Part shown: piece after piece, positions 1 through 5,437 of the stretch | How positions within the stretch are numbered: position 1 is the stretch's first letter | Layout of the letters: every line of letters begins with the position of its first letter | NCBI GenBank assembly: GCA_964387645.1 | Contig: CAYLYM010000169.1 | Coordinates: 1 to 5,437 of the forward strand | DNA: 5,437 bases | Direction: 5' to 3' | Source of the DNA: CAYLYM01 sp964387645 | GTDB lineage: Bacteria; Calditrichota; Calditrichia; RBG-13-44-9 | Notes under the pieces: generated by a model | The model's input: only the letters and a program-made list of their open reading frames with translations | Told to the model about the DNA's origin: nothing | The model's database searches: none | Translations under genes and position numbers: made by a program

Positions 1-7
1 AAAAATG

Positions 8-41
8 AATTAAATCATGTCAAACATGCTTTGATTTAATT
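8..41. repeat. AT-rich inverted repeat upstream of the cytochrome gene
   Basis: AATTAAATCA at 8-17 is matched exactly by TGATTTAATT at 32-41, leaving 14 nt between the arms. A second fold is possible inside it: CATGT (16-20) pairs with ACATG (24-28) around a CAA loop, stacked on AATTAAAT/ATTTAATT with a bulge at 29-33. On the minus strand the stem is followed by CATTTTT at the window edge, so it could be a weak terminator for a leftward transcript or a shared terminator between convergent genes. On the plus strand no T-run follows. An operator role is equally possible. The repeat is seen directly; its function is inferred. Confidence 0.5.
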
Positions 42-61
42 AGCACAACGGGTATTTATAA

Positions 62-88
62 TTTACAAATTCTTATGTAAAATATAAT
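62..88 (+). promoter_or_regulatory. Candidate sigma-70 promoter of the cytochrome gene
   Basis: A perfect TATAAT lies at 83-88, and TTTACA at 62-67 matches five of six positions of the -35 consensus. The 15 bp spacer is shorter than the usual 16-18. A second TATAAT at 57-62 lacks a well-placed -35. Transcription from the first would start near 95 and give a leader of roughly 85 nt. Because the region is so AT-rich, TATAAT-like strings are expected by chance, so this is a tentative call. Confidence 0.35.
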
Positions 89-167
89 GAATACTTTTAA
101 ATTCAGTTTTAATAATACAATTTTTAGAAAAGTTATTGTTACAATCTAAAATCAATGTTCTTTATAA

Positions 168-172
168 AAGGA
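168..172 (+). promoter_or_regulatory. Ribosome binding site that decides the cytochrome start
   Basis: AAGGA at 168-172 sits 9 nt before the ATG at 182. The in-frame ATG at 155 has no Shine-Dalgarno sequence upstream, and using it would put FFIKGKFK in front of an otherwise standard signal peptide. The start at 182 is therefore preferred. Confidence 0.75.
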
Positions 173-181
173 AAATTTAAA

Positions 182-2164
182 ATGAAAGATATCTTATTTA
201 TTTTTGTATTACCTTTTTTCTTAAATTCAGCAAACGCATCCTCTGTTTGTATAGAATGCCATGGTGACACTGAATTGCAGGGAACAAATCGCAGCGGAAC
301 TTTAACATCCATGTATGTTGACACCAACTTATTTACACAATCAGTTCATGGAGATTTAGAATGTGCTGATTGTCATACCTCGTTGATGAATGTTGAAGAC
401 TTTCCACATGAAGAAGAACTGCCACAAGTAGATTGTGGAACATGCCATGAAGAAGTAAGCAAAACATATAACCAGACAAAACACGGACTCGTCTATGTTC
501 AGTTAGACAGTTTAGCACCTCCTTGTTGGGGATGCCATGGAAAACATGATATTTTATCAAGCAATGATCCACAGTCTAAAACTTATTTTCAAAATTTAGC
601 CAATACTTGTTGCGGGTGTCACGAGAAAAGAAATCAAATAGCAATTTCATCAATTAAACAACCCTGTATCCGAGAAGATTATCTAAATGGGATTCATGGT
701 CGTCTGGTTACTGAAGGAAATAAACTCGCTCCTACTTGTAATACATGTCATCCCGCACATGAGATAAGAAAAAGAATAGATCCTGAATCAAAAACAAATG
801 TAATGAATATACCTCAGCTATGTGGAGAATGCCACATCGATGAGCTAAAACTTTACAGTTCGTCGATTCACTATCGGGCTCTAATGCATGGTATGTTAGA
901 ATCTGCCACCTGTATCGATTGCCATAACGAACACAATATTGTTTCTAATGATTTGACCATTTCTTATCCAGCCCATAAGGCCTGTGTTCGTTGCCATAAC
1001 GATGAAATGCTAATCAAAAAATATGATCTCAATAAAGAAGTCGTTAATACCTATGAAGACTCATACCATGGTCTTTCGATAAAATTGGGTAGACAAGATG
1101 CAGCTACTTGTGCCAGTTGTCATGGTGCTCATGATATTTTAAGTCAAACTGAACCAGCTTCATCAATAAATAAAAATAATTTAAAGAAAACCTGCCAGAA
1201 ATGTCATCCAAATGCTACAAAATCCTTCGCCCAGAGCTACACACACGAATCAATGCTTATACGTAGTAATCCTGTAAATTATTATATTTCAATAATCTAT
1301 ATTATATTGATAGTTACAGTTATTGGGGGAATGTTTTTACATAATTTCAGTATATATTTAAAGTATCTTAGCTTAAAGAAAGCTGAAGAAAAAAACTTAT
1401 ATATTATCCGTTTTAAACCCGCTGAAATATTCCAACATGCACTTCTAATGATTTCCTTCACTGTTCTGGCTATTTCAGGATTTGCACTTCGTTTCCCTGA
1501 AGCTAATTGGGTAAAATTTTTGGTGTATATAGGTTTTACAGAATCCTCACGTGGTATTATTCACCGGATTGCTGCAGTAATTTTTATTTCAATCTCACTA
1601 TATCATATCTATTACATATCATTTACACGACGCGGAAAATACCTTTTCAAACAAATTTTATTCAGGACCTCTGATATAAAAGAAATGTTGCATAGCATCA
1701 AATATTACATAGGAATCCAAAAAATAAAACCTGAATATGATGAATTTGATTATACTGAAAAAGCTGAATATTGGTCTTTGATATGGGGTGGTGTTGTTAT
1801 GGAAATCACCGGAATTATTCTATGGTTTCCAACCATAATACCAGAAACATTTCCAAGCTGGATCATAAGAGCAGCTGAATTAATTCATTTTTATGAAGCA
1901 ATTTTAGCAACTCTTGCTATTCTTATTTTCCACTTATTCTTTGTAATTGCCCATCCAGAACAATTTCCCATGAATCTATCATGGCTGACTGGAAAGATGT
2001 CTTTGAAAACTGCTTTAAAAAAACATCCCAAATGGATTAAACGCATACTTCGTGAGAATAAAAATACAGATTTACTCCCTGAATATGTCCGCAAAAATTG
2101 CAAAACCATCGAAGATTTGGAAAAAATGATCAAAACAAACACAATTCGGGAAGAAAACGAATAA
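182..2164 (+). CDS. Eleven-heme cytochrome c / cytochrome b561 fusion, CbcL-like quinol oxidoreductase
   Basis: A 660-residue protein (numbering from the ATG at 182; an alternative ATG at 155 adds nine residues). Residues 1-19 are a Sec signal peptide ending in ANA. The exported region carries 11 CXXCH motifs with cysteines at 23, 61, 85, 115, 143, 186, 214, 244, 268, 310 and 338, plus many extra His residues suited to bis-His ligation. Five membrane helices follow at about 365-388, 418-437, 458-481, 532-553 and 565-589, with candidate heme b ligands His419, His461, His475, His569 and His584, then a basic, probably cytoplasmic tail of about 65 residues. This order (multiheme c domain, then a HydC/FdnI-like b domain) is that of Geobacter CbcL, an inner-membrane menaquinol oxidase that passes electrons to periplasmic cytochromes; CbcL has nine c hemes, this protein eleven. 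The quinol-oxidising role is inferred from that family. No companion FeS or molybdopterin subunit gene is visible, so it appears to stand alone. The gene is strikingly AT-rich. Heme 5 is CCGCH, with an additional cysteine. Confidence 0.9.
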   Translation: MKDILFIFVLPFFLNSANASSVCIECHGDTELQGTNRSGTLTSMYVDTNLFTQSVHGDLECADCHTSLMNVEDFPHEEELPQVDCGTCHEEVSKTYNQTKHGLVYVQLDSLAPPCWGCHGKHDILSSNDPQSKTYFQNLANTCCGCHEKRNQIAISSIKQPCIREDYLNGIHGRLVTEGNKLAPTCNTCHPAHEIRKRIDPESKTNVMNIPQLCGECHIDELKLYSSSIHYRALMHGMLESATCIDCHNEHNIVSNDLTISYPAHKACVRCHNDEMLIKKYDLNKEVVNTYEDSYHGLSIKLGRQDAATCASCHGAHDILSQTEPASSINKNNLKKTCQKCHPNATKSFAQSYTHESMLIRSNPVNYYISIIYIILIVTVIGGMFLHNFSIYLKYLSLKKAEEKNLYIIRFKPAEIFQHALLMISFTVLAISGFALRFPEANWVKFLVYIGFTESSRGIIHRIAAVIFISISLYHIYYISFTRRGKYLFKQILFRTSDIKEMLHSIKYYIGIQKIKPEYDEFDYTEKAEYWSLIWGGVVMEITGIILWFPTIIPETFPSWIIRAAELIHFYEAILATLAILIFHLFFVIAHPEQFPMNLSWLTGKMSLKTALKKHPKWIKRILRENKNTDLLPEYVRKNCKTIEDLEKMIKTNTIREENE

Positions 2165-2790
2165 TAAACTTGAATAATCTGAGATAAAACAAAAGTTGAA
2201 AGAGATGTATAATAAAAAACAATAAGAATCCGATTATTTATAGATTTTCAATTGTGATCACATTACCCACCTTTAAAACAATAGTTTGATATTTATCCTT
2301 GAGATCGTATATAGAAAATATTTCAAAATATGTTAAAACCGAAGAGTCATGGACAGGTTTTTTTAGGAATTTTGTTTTTTACATTCTGTAATTTTAACCC
2401 GGATTTTTATAAATTAAAGCACCTTCTGAAGTTTTGCCCTAATTGTCAAAGATATGAGAAACGTATTCTGGATAATCAATAGTAAGTTTCCATACATCTC
2501 AGACCATCATACTGTGTAGTAAATATTCATGTAATTTAAAGATTAGTCAGAAGAAAGCTTTAGAAAGACTGAAATAAATTAATGCAATAGAGTAGAAAGA
2601 CCAGAAAAAGGTAAACAACGGATTAAAAAACAATTCTGATTAACGAGGGATATTTTAGACAACTCAAACATAAAGATTACAGTTTTGAAATGTGAAATTG
2701 TTAATTCTAAGATAAATTTATTACCAATAAAAACAATTCATTATAGATATTTAACATTAAAAGTGAAAATAAAAAGTATTTTTATGTTTA
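2165..2790. other. Long AT-rich spacer without a supported gene
   Basis: About 625 bases separate the cytochrome stop from the csp terminator. All frames are broken repeatedly. The longest ATG-initiated frame I found by hand is 50 codons at 2330-2482; it has no ribosome binding site and overlaps a terminator-like hairpin. A frame from 2583 reads like a coiled coil plus the start of a PAS sensor domain but is interrupted by TGA at 2637. A 10-bp perfect palindrome, TGTGATCACA, lies at 2253-2262. No tRNA-like or IS-like ends were recognised. The spacer may hold decayed genes, but this is not proven. Confidence 0.6.
2335..2364 (+). terminator. Weak intrinsic terminator candidate after the cytochrome gene
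   Basis: AAAACC at 2335-2340 can pair with GGTTTT at 2356-2361. A small inner GTC/GAC stem around ATG lies within the loop, and a run of seven T (2358-2364) overlaps and follows the right arm. The stem is weak and imperfect, and it lies about 170 nt after the stop codon, so it may not be the real end of the transcript. No better candidate appears closer to the stop at 2164. Confidence 0.3.
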
Positions 2791-2828
2791 TAAAAAATAA
2801 GCGCAGCATACTAATATGTACACTGCAC
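2791..2828 (-). terminator. Intrinsic terminator of the cold-shock gene
   Basis: Read on the minus strand, a stem from 2828 to 2801 is followed at once by TTATTTTTTA (2800-2791). The arms pair as GTGCAG with CTGCGC (one mismatch) and then TAC with GTA, across a 2x2 internal loop and a six-base loop. The stem begins about 30 nt after the csp stop codon, a typical distance. The following stretch on the plus strand is A-rich, so the element works in the leftward direction only. Confidence 0.7.
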
Positions 2829-2858
2829 TCATTTGGTCTACAGAGGATTTACATCACA

Positions 2859-3071
2859 TTACAATGTAATCACATCTTGTGCCTGAGGGCCTTTTTTACC
2901 ATGCTCTATTGTATACTCAACTTCTTGACCTTCTTCCAAAGAACGAAAACCATTAGTATCACGAATAGAACTATAATGAACGAAAACATCTTCGCCATCA
3001 ACACTTGAGATAAAACCATAACCCTTGGTGGAGTTGAACCATTTCACTACTCCAGTTACTCGATCTGCCAT
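2859..3071 (-). CDS. csp: Cold-shock domain protein (CspA family)
   Basis: A 70-residue protein made of a single cold-shock domain, a five-stranded OB-fold that binds single-stranded RNA and DNA in the cytoplasm and melts mRNA secondary structure. The start is typical (GVVKWFN at 7-13), RNP1 is KGYGFI at 16-21 and RNP2 is VFVHY at 29-33, giving the aromatic binding surface Trp11, Phe12, Tyr18, Phe20, Phe30, His32 and Phe42. The C-terminal strand GPQAQDVITL is standard, and the length equals that of full family members. AAGGAG at 3085-3080 (minus strand) lies 8 nt before the ATG and supports the start. The gene is monocistronic: a promoter about 100 nt upstream and a terminator about 30 nt downstream are both visible. 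Whether it is cold-induced or constitutive cannot be told. Family assignment is essentially certain; which paralogue it represents is not. Confidence 0.97.
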   Translation of the reverse strand: MADRVTGVVKWFNSTKGYGFISSVDGEDVFVHYSSIRDTNGFRSLEEGQEVEYTIEHGKKGPQAQDVITL

Positions 3072-3177
3072 TAATATTACTCCTTAAATTATAAAGATAA
3101 AAACAGTTAATTAAATTAGGTTATTCTAGACTGATTGATTATTAAAACAGGCTGGAATACCTAAAAAATTGTTTATC

Positions 3178-3206
3178 AAAGTAACACAGTTTTTTGTTTG
3201 TGTCAA
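3178..3206 (-). promoter_or_regulatory. Sigma-70 promoter of csp
   Basis: On the minus strand a perfect TTGACA (3206-3201) is followed after exactly 17 bp by TACTTT (3183-3178), a partial -10 match. Transcription would begin near 3171, leaving an untranslated leader of about 100 nt before the csp ATG. Long leaders are a known feature of cspA-type genes, where they take part in temperature control. A second TATAAT on the minus strand at 3093-3088 is too close to the ribosome binding site to serve as the promoter. Confidence 0.55.
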
Positions 3207-3239
3207 GATAAAAAAATTGTTTTGTCTTTTTTACACAGG

Positions 3240-3297
3240 TTCAAAAAAATATCTCCTGGTTTTTTGAAAAAATCATTTGAAAAAACCATTTTTTCAA
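3240..3297. repeat. Cluster of overlapping inverted repeats between csp and purL
   Basis: Four perfect inverted repeats share arms. (1) TTCAAAAAA 3240-3248 with TTTTTTGAA 3260-3268. (2) TGGTTTTTT 3257-3265 with AAAAAACCA 3280-3288. (3) TTGAAAAAAT 3264-3273 with ATTTTTTCAA 3288-3297. (4) TTGAAAAAA 3277-3285 with TTTTTTCAA 3289-3297, a 9-bp stem with a three-base loop. Repeats 1 and 2 cannot form together, nor can 2 and 3 or 3 and 4, whereas 1 and 4 can. The cluster lies upstream of both divergent genes and, on the best promoter guesses, outside both transcripts. It could be a terminator/insulator, a binding site for a nucleoid protein, or curved DNA. Confidence 0.65.
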
Positions 3298-3347
3298 TAA
3301 TTCCTTCAAAAGGTTTCAGCACCAAATCATTTCCCCGCTTGTTTGCC

Positions 3348-3353
3348 TATAAA
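3348..3353 (+). promoter_or_regulatory. Candidate -10 box of purL
   Basis: TATAAA, within TATAAAAT, lies 42 nt before the purL ATG and would give a leader of about 35 nt. A TG dinucleotide two bases upstream resembles a displaced extended -10. No convincing -35 box is found at 15-18 bp, so the promoter is only tentative. No PurR-like operator or purine riboswitch aptamer was recognised upstream of the gene. Confidence 0.3.
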
Positions 3354-3385
3354 ATTTTCCGTAAAATTAACGTTTGTGATCAAAT

Positions 3386-3389
3386 GGAG
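3386..3389 (+). promoter_or_regulatory. Ribosome binding site that decides the purL start
   Basis: GGAG at 3386-3389 lies 6 nt before the ATG at 3396. An in-frame ATG at 3384 overlaps this site and has no Shine-Dalgarno sequence of its own, so translation most likely begins at 3396; the earlier start would add only MERA. Confidence 0.75.
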
Positions 3390-3395
3390 AGAGCA

Positions 3396-5437
3396 ATGAA
3401 AGAACCTGAAGTCACTTTAGAAATAGCCCTTCAGCACGGATTAACTGAAGAAGAGTTTAACAGAATAAAAGAAATTTTAGGCCGCACGCCGACTTATACC
3501 GAGTTAGGTATCTTTTCAGTGATGTGGAGCGAACATTGTTCCTACAAGAATTCCATTGCCGAGTTGAAGAAACTCCCGCGTAGTGGAGGACGTTTATTAG
3601 TAGGTGCCGGAGAAGAGAACGCCGGTTTGGTGGACATCGGCGATGGACTGGCGGTTTGTTTTAAAATCGAAAGTCATAATCATCCTTCAGCAGTGGAGCC
3701 CTACCAGGGCGCTGCTACCGGTGTGGGCGGAATCATGCGTGACATTTTTACCATGGGTGCTCGGCCCATTGCGGCACTGGATTCGCTACGTTTTGGCAAT
3801 CTGGACCATCCCAGAAATCGCTATTTGTTAGACGGCGTGGTACGTGGCATCGCCGATTACGGCAACTGCTTGGGCATTCCCACTGTGGCGGGCGAAATCT
3901 ATTTCGAAGACTGCTACAGTGGCAATCCATTAGTAAACGCCATGACGGTGGGCATTGTCAAGCACAATCAAACCGCTTCGGCCATTGCCAAAGGCGAAGG
4001 CAACGCTGTATTCGTTATCGGTTCCAGAACCGGAAGAGATGGCATCCACGGGGCTACTTTTGCTTCCGAAGAGCTTACCGAGGAATCTGAGGAACGGCGG
4101 CCCAATGTGCAGGTGGGCGACCCATTCACCGAAAAGTTACTGTTAGAAGCCACACTGGAAATGATCAGAGAAGGTATTCTAGTGGGAATTCAGGACATGG
4201 GCGCCGCCGGGATTACCTGCAGTACCACTGAGATGAGCGCCAAAGGAAACAGCGGTATGGTCATCGATCTGGATAAAGTTCCGGTCAGGGAAGAAGGTAT
4301 GACCGCCTACGAAATCATGCTGTCGGAATCGCAGGAACGCATGCTGGCAGTTACTAAAAAAGGAAAAGAAAAAAGAATTAAGGAAATCTGCGAAAAATGG
4401 GAGCTGATCTGCGAACAGGTTGGTTATGTCACTGACGAACCACTATTAAAGGTGTATCATCATGGCAAAAAAGTTGCCGAGCTACCCCCCTATTACTGTG
4501 TGCTAGGGGGGGGCGCGCCGATTTACCATCGGGAATATCAGCGTCCCCAATACCTGGACGAAGTGCAAAATTTTGATTTCACCACTCTCTCTCCAGTGAA
4601 CGATTTACAGAAAGCTTTCTTGAAGGTTTTTTCTTCCTTGAATATTGTTTCGAAATCCTGGGTATACGAGCAGTACGATCACATGGTTCGAACGAATACC
4701 ACGGTCTACCCTGGCGGAGACGCGGCGGTAGTAAGGATTAAAAAGACCCAAAAAGCTATCGCAATGAAAACCGACGGAAACGGAAGGTATGTTTATCTCA
4801 ATCCCCGGCGGGGTGGACAGATTGCAGTGGCCGAGGCTGCCAGAAATGTAGTGTGCACAGGAGCCAAACCCCTGGCTATTACCAACTGCCTGAACTTTGG
4901 TAATCCTTACAAACCGGAAATGTTTTACATGTTCCGGGAAGCAGTGGCGGGAATGGGCGAAGCCTGCCGGGTTTTCGACACACCGGTCACTGGCGGTAAC
5001 GTCAGCTTCTACAATGAGAGCCCCGATAGCGCCGTTTATCCCACTCCGGTCATCGGCATGGTTGGCCTGATTGAAAATATCGAATATATTACATCTGCTT
5101 ACTTTAAACAGGAAGGCGATCTGATCTACCTGATCGGTGATACGCAGCCTGATATCGGGGGCAGTGAATTTCTTAAATCCTATTATGGAATGGTTACCGG
5201 CGACTGTCCCGCTCTGGATCTCGATTTAGAAAAACGCACCCAGGATGCCCTTTTAGCTGCAATACGGCAAGGCTGGATTCAGTCGGCACACGATATTTCT
5301 GACGGAGGTCTGGCAGTGGCACTGGCAGAATCCTGTATAATTAACCAGGAAAATCTGATTGGAGCGCATGTAAAGATTGATCCCGGCGAATTGAGCCCCG
5401 AATGGTTTCTGTTCAGCGAAAGCCAGTCCCGAATACT
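3396..5437 (+). CDS. purL: Phosphoribosylformylglycinamidine synthase subunit PurL (3' end cut off by window)
   Basis: PurL converts formylglycinamide ribonucleotide, ATP and glutamine-derived ammonia to formylglycinamidine ribonucleotide, the fourth step of de novo purine synthesis, in a cytoplasmic complex with the glutaminase PurQ and PurS. The frame is open for 680 codons from 3396 to the edge with no stop. Family landmarks in order: WSEHCSYKNS at 44-53 with the catalytic-region His47; ESHNHPSAVEPYQGAATGVGG at 92-112 (nucleotide/Mg site); QDMGAAGITCS at 266-276; SESQERM at 310-316; then the second half of the internally duplicated fold with NTTVYPGGDAA at 434-444, NCLNFGNP at 497-504, GGNVSFYNE at 533-541, AHDISDGGL at 631-639 and FSESQSR at 673-679. 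Stand-alone small PurL proteins are about 720-760 residues, so roughly 40-80 residues are missing. This is the small, separate-subunit form, so purS and purQ should be elsewhere in the genome. G+C is clearly higher than in the left half of the window. Confidence 0.96.
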   Translation, partial: MKEPEVTLEIALQHGLTEEEFNRIKEILGRTPTYTELGIFSVMWSEHCSYKNSIAELKKLPRSGGRLLVGAGEENAGLVDIGDGLAVCFKIESHNHPSAVEPYQGAATGVGGIMRDIFTMGARPIAALDSLRFGNLDHPRNRYLLDGVVRGIADYGNCLGIPTVAGEIYFEDCYSGNPLVNAMTVGIVKHNQTASAIAKGEGNAVFVIGSRTGRDGIHGATFASEELTEESEERRPNVQVGDPFTEKLLLEATLEMIREGILVGIQDMGAAGITCSTTEMSAKGNSGMVIDLDKVPVREEGMTAYEIMLSESQERMLAVTKKGKEKRIKEICEKWELICEQVGYVTDEPLLKVYHHGKKVAELPPYYCVLGGGAPIYHREYQRPQYLDEVQNFDFTTLSPVNDLQKAFLKVFSSLNIVSKSWVYEQYDHMVRTNTTVYPGGDAAVVRIKKTQKAIAMKTDGNGRYVYLNPRRGGQIAVAEAARNVVCTGAKPLAITNCLNFGNPYKPEMFYMFREAVAGMGEACRVFDTPVTGGNVSFYNESPDSAVYPTPVIGMVGLIENIEYITSAYFKQEGDLIYLIGDTQPDIGGSEFLKSYYGMVTGDCPALDLDLEKRTQDALLAAIRQGWIQSAHDISDGGLAVALAESCIINQENLIGAHVKIDPGELSPEWFLFSESQSRI
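4485..4511. repeat. C-run/G-run inverted repeat inside purL
   Basis: CCCCCCTA at 4485-4492 is the exact reverse complement of TAGGGGGG at 4504-4511, with 11 bases between. The G run continues to 4513 (eight G) and leads into GGCGCGCC at 4512-4519. The element sits at the junction between the two PurL halves and encodes ELPPYYCVLGGGAP, which reads as normal PurL, so the frame appears intact. Homopolymers of this length are prone to slippage and sequencing error. Confidence 0.6.

Noticed and set aside
155..181. Upstream ATG start for the cytochrome
   Set aside because: No Shine-Dalgarno sequence before it, whereas AAGGA is well placed for the ATG at 182, which also begins a normal signal peptide.
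139..572. Minus-strand open frames opposite the cytochrome N-terminus
   Set aside because: They lie entirely or mostly antisense to the heme domain, whose motifs fix the real frame, and give no recognisable protein.
1891..2142. Minus-strand frame opposite the cytochrome C-terminus
   Set aside because: Antisense shadow of the last membrane helix and tail; low-complexity translation without family features.
2330..2482. A 50-codon plus-strand frame starting ATG TTA AAA with a CPNC motif
   Set aside because: No ribosome binding site, no recognised family, and a terminator-like hairpin lies inside it. A frame of this length is expected by chance in 600 bp.
2685..3008. A plus-strand frame of 107 codons with a TTG start
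   Set aside because: Its second half is the antisense of the certain csp gene and it crosses the csp terminator; no ribosome binding site and no family resemblance over the full length.
3604..4153. Several short plus- and minus-strand frames inside purL
   Set aside because: PurL motifs run without a break through this region in a single frame, so these are shadows.
4506..4513. Frameshift in purL at the G8 run
   Set aside because: Translation before and after the run stays in one frame and gives expected PurL sequence on both sides, so no frameshift is present.
1..5437. CRISPR array, tRNA, rRNA, insertion sequence or integrase
   Set aside because: No spaced direct repeats, no cloverleaf or rRNA-like sequence, no transposase motifs and no terminal repeats with target duplications were seen on either strand.

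Overview
The window is bacterial and holds three genes: a large membrane-anchored multiheme cytochrome gene (+ strand, 182-2164), a small cold-shock protein gene (- strand, 2859-3071), and the 5' nine-tenths or so of purL (+ strand, from 3396, running off the right edge). The host is probably an anaerobe or facultative anaerobe with a respiratory chain based on multiheme c-type cytochromes. The cytochrome architecture recalls Geobacter CbcL and similar proteins of sediment bacteria. The purL wording made me think of FCB/Calditrichota-like lineages, but three genes do not fix the phylum and this is only a suggestion.

Layout: 1-181 is AT-rich leader DNA with a hairpin-forming inverted repeat and promoter-like boxes. 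The cytochrome has a signal peptide, 11 CXXCH heme c sites arranged as one leading heme plus five two-heme modules, and a five-helix cytochrome b561-type membrane domain with a cytoplasmic tail. The stretch 2165-2790 has no gene I can support; it is AT-rich, contains a weak terminator candidate and perhaps decayed coding sequence. A good intrinsic terminator at 2791-2828 ends the leftward csp transcript. Between csp and purL, which diverge, lies about 320 bp rich in A- and T-tracts, with a consensus-like csp promoter and a cluster of overlapping, mutually exclusive inverted repeats at 3240-3297.

The three genes do not form an operon and have unrelated jobs: quinone-linked electron transfer to periplasmic or extracellular acceptors, nucleic-acid chaperoning, and step four of de novo purine synthesis. 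Base composition changes strongly along the window: the cytochrome gene and the following spacer are very AT-rich (28% G+C in the row 1141-1200), while purL is much richer in G+C (58% in the row 3841-3900). The boundary falls in the csp-purL region, which may mean that the left part was acquired or lies at the edge of an accessory segment. The most interesting items are the modular 11-heme cytochrome/cytochrome b fusion and the hairpin cluster in the divergent csp-purL intergenic region. I see no CRISPR array, tRNA, rRNA or intact mobile element.
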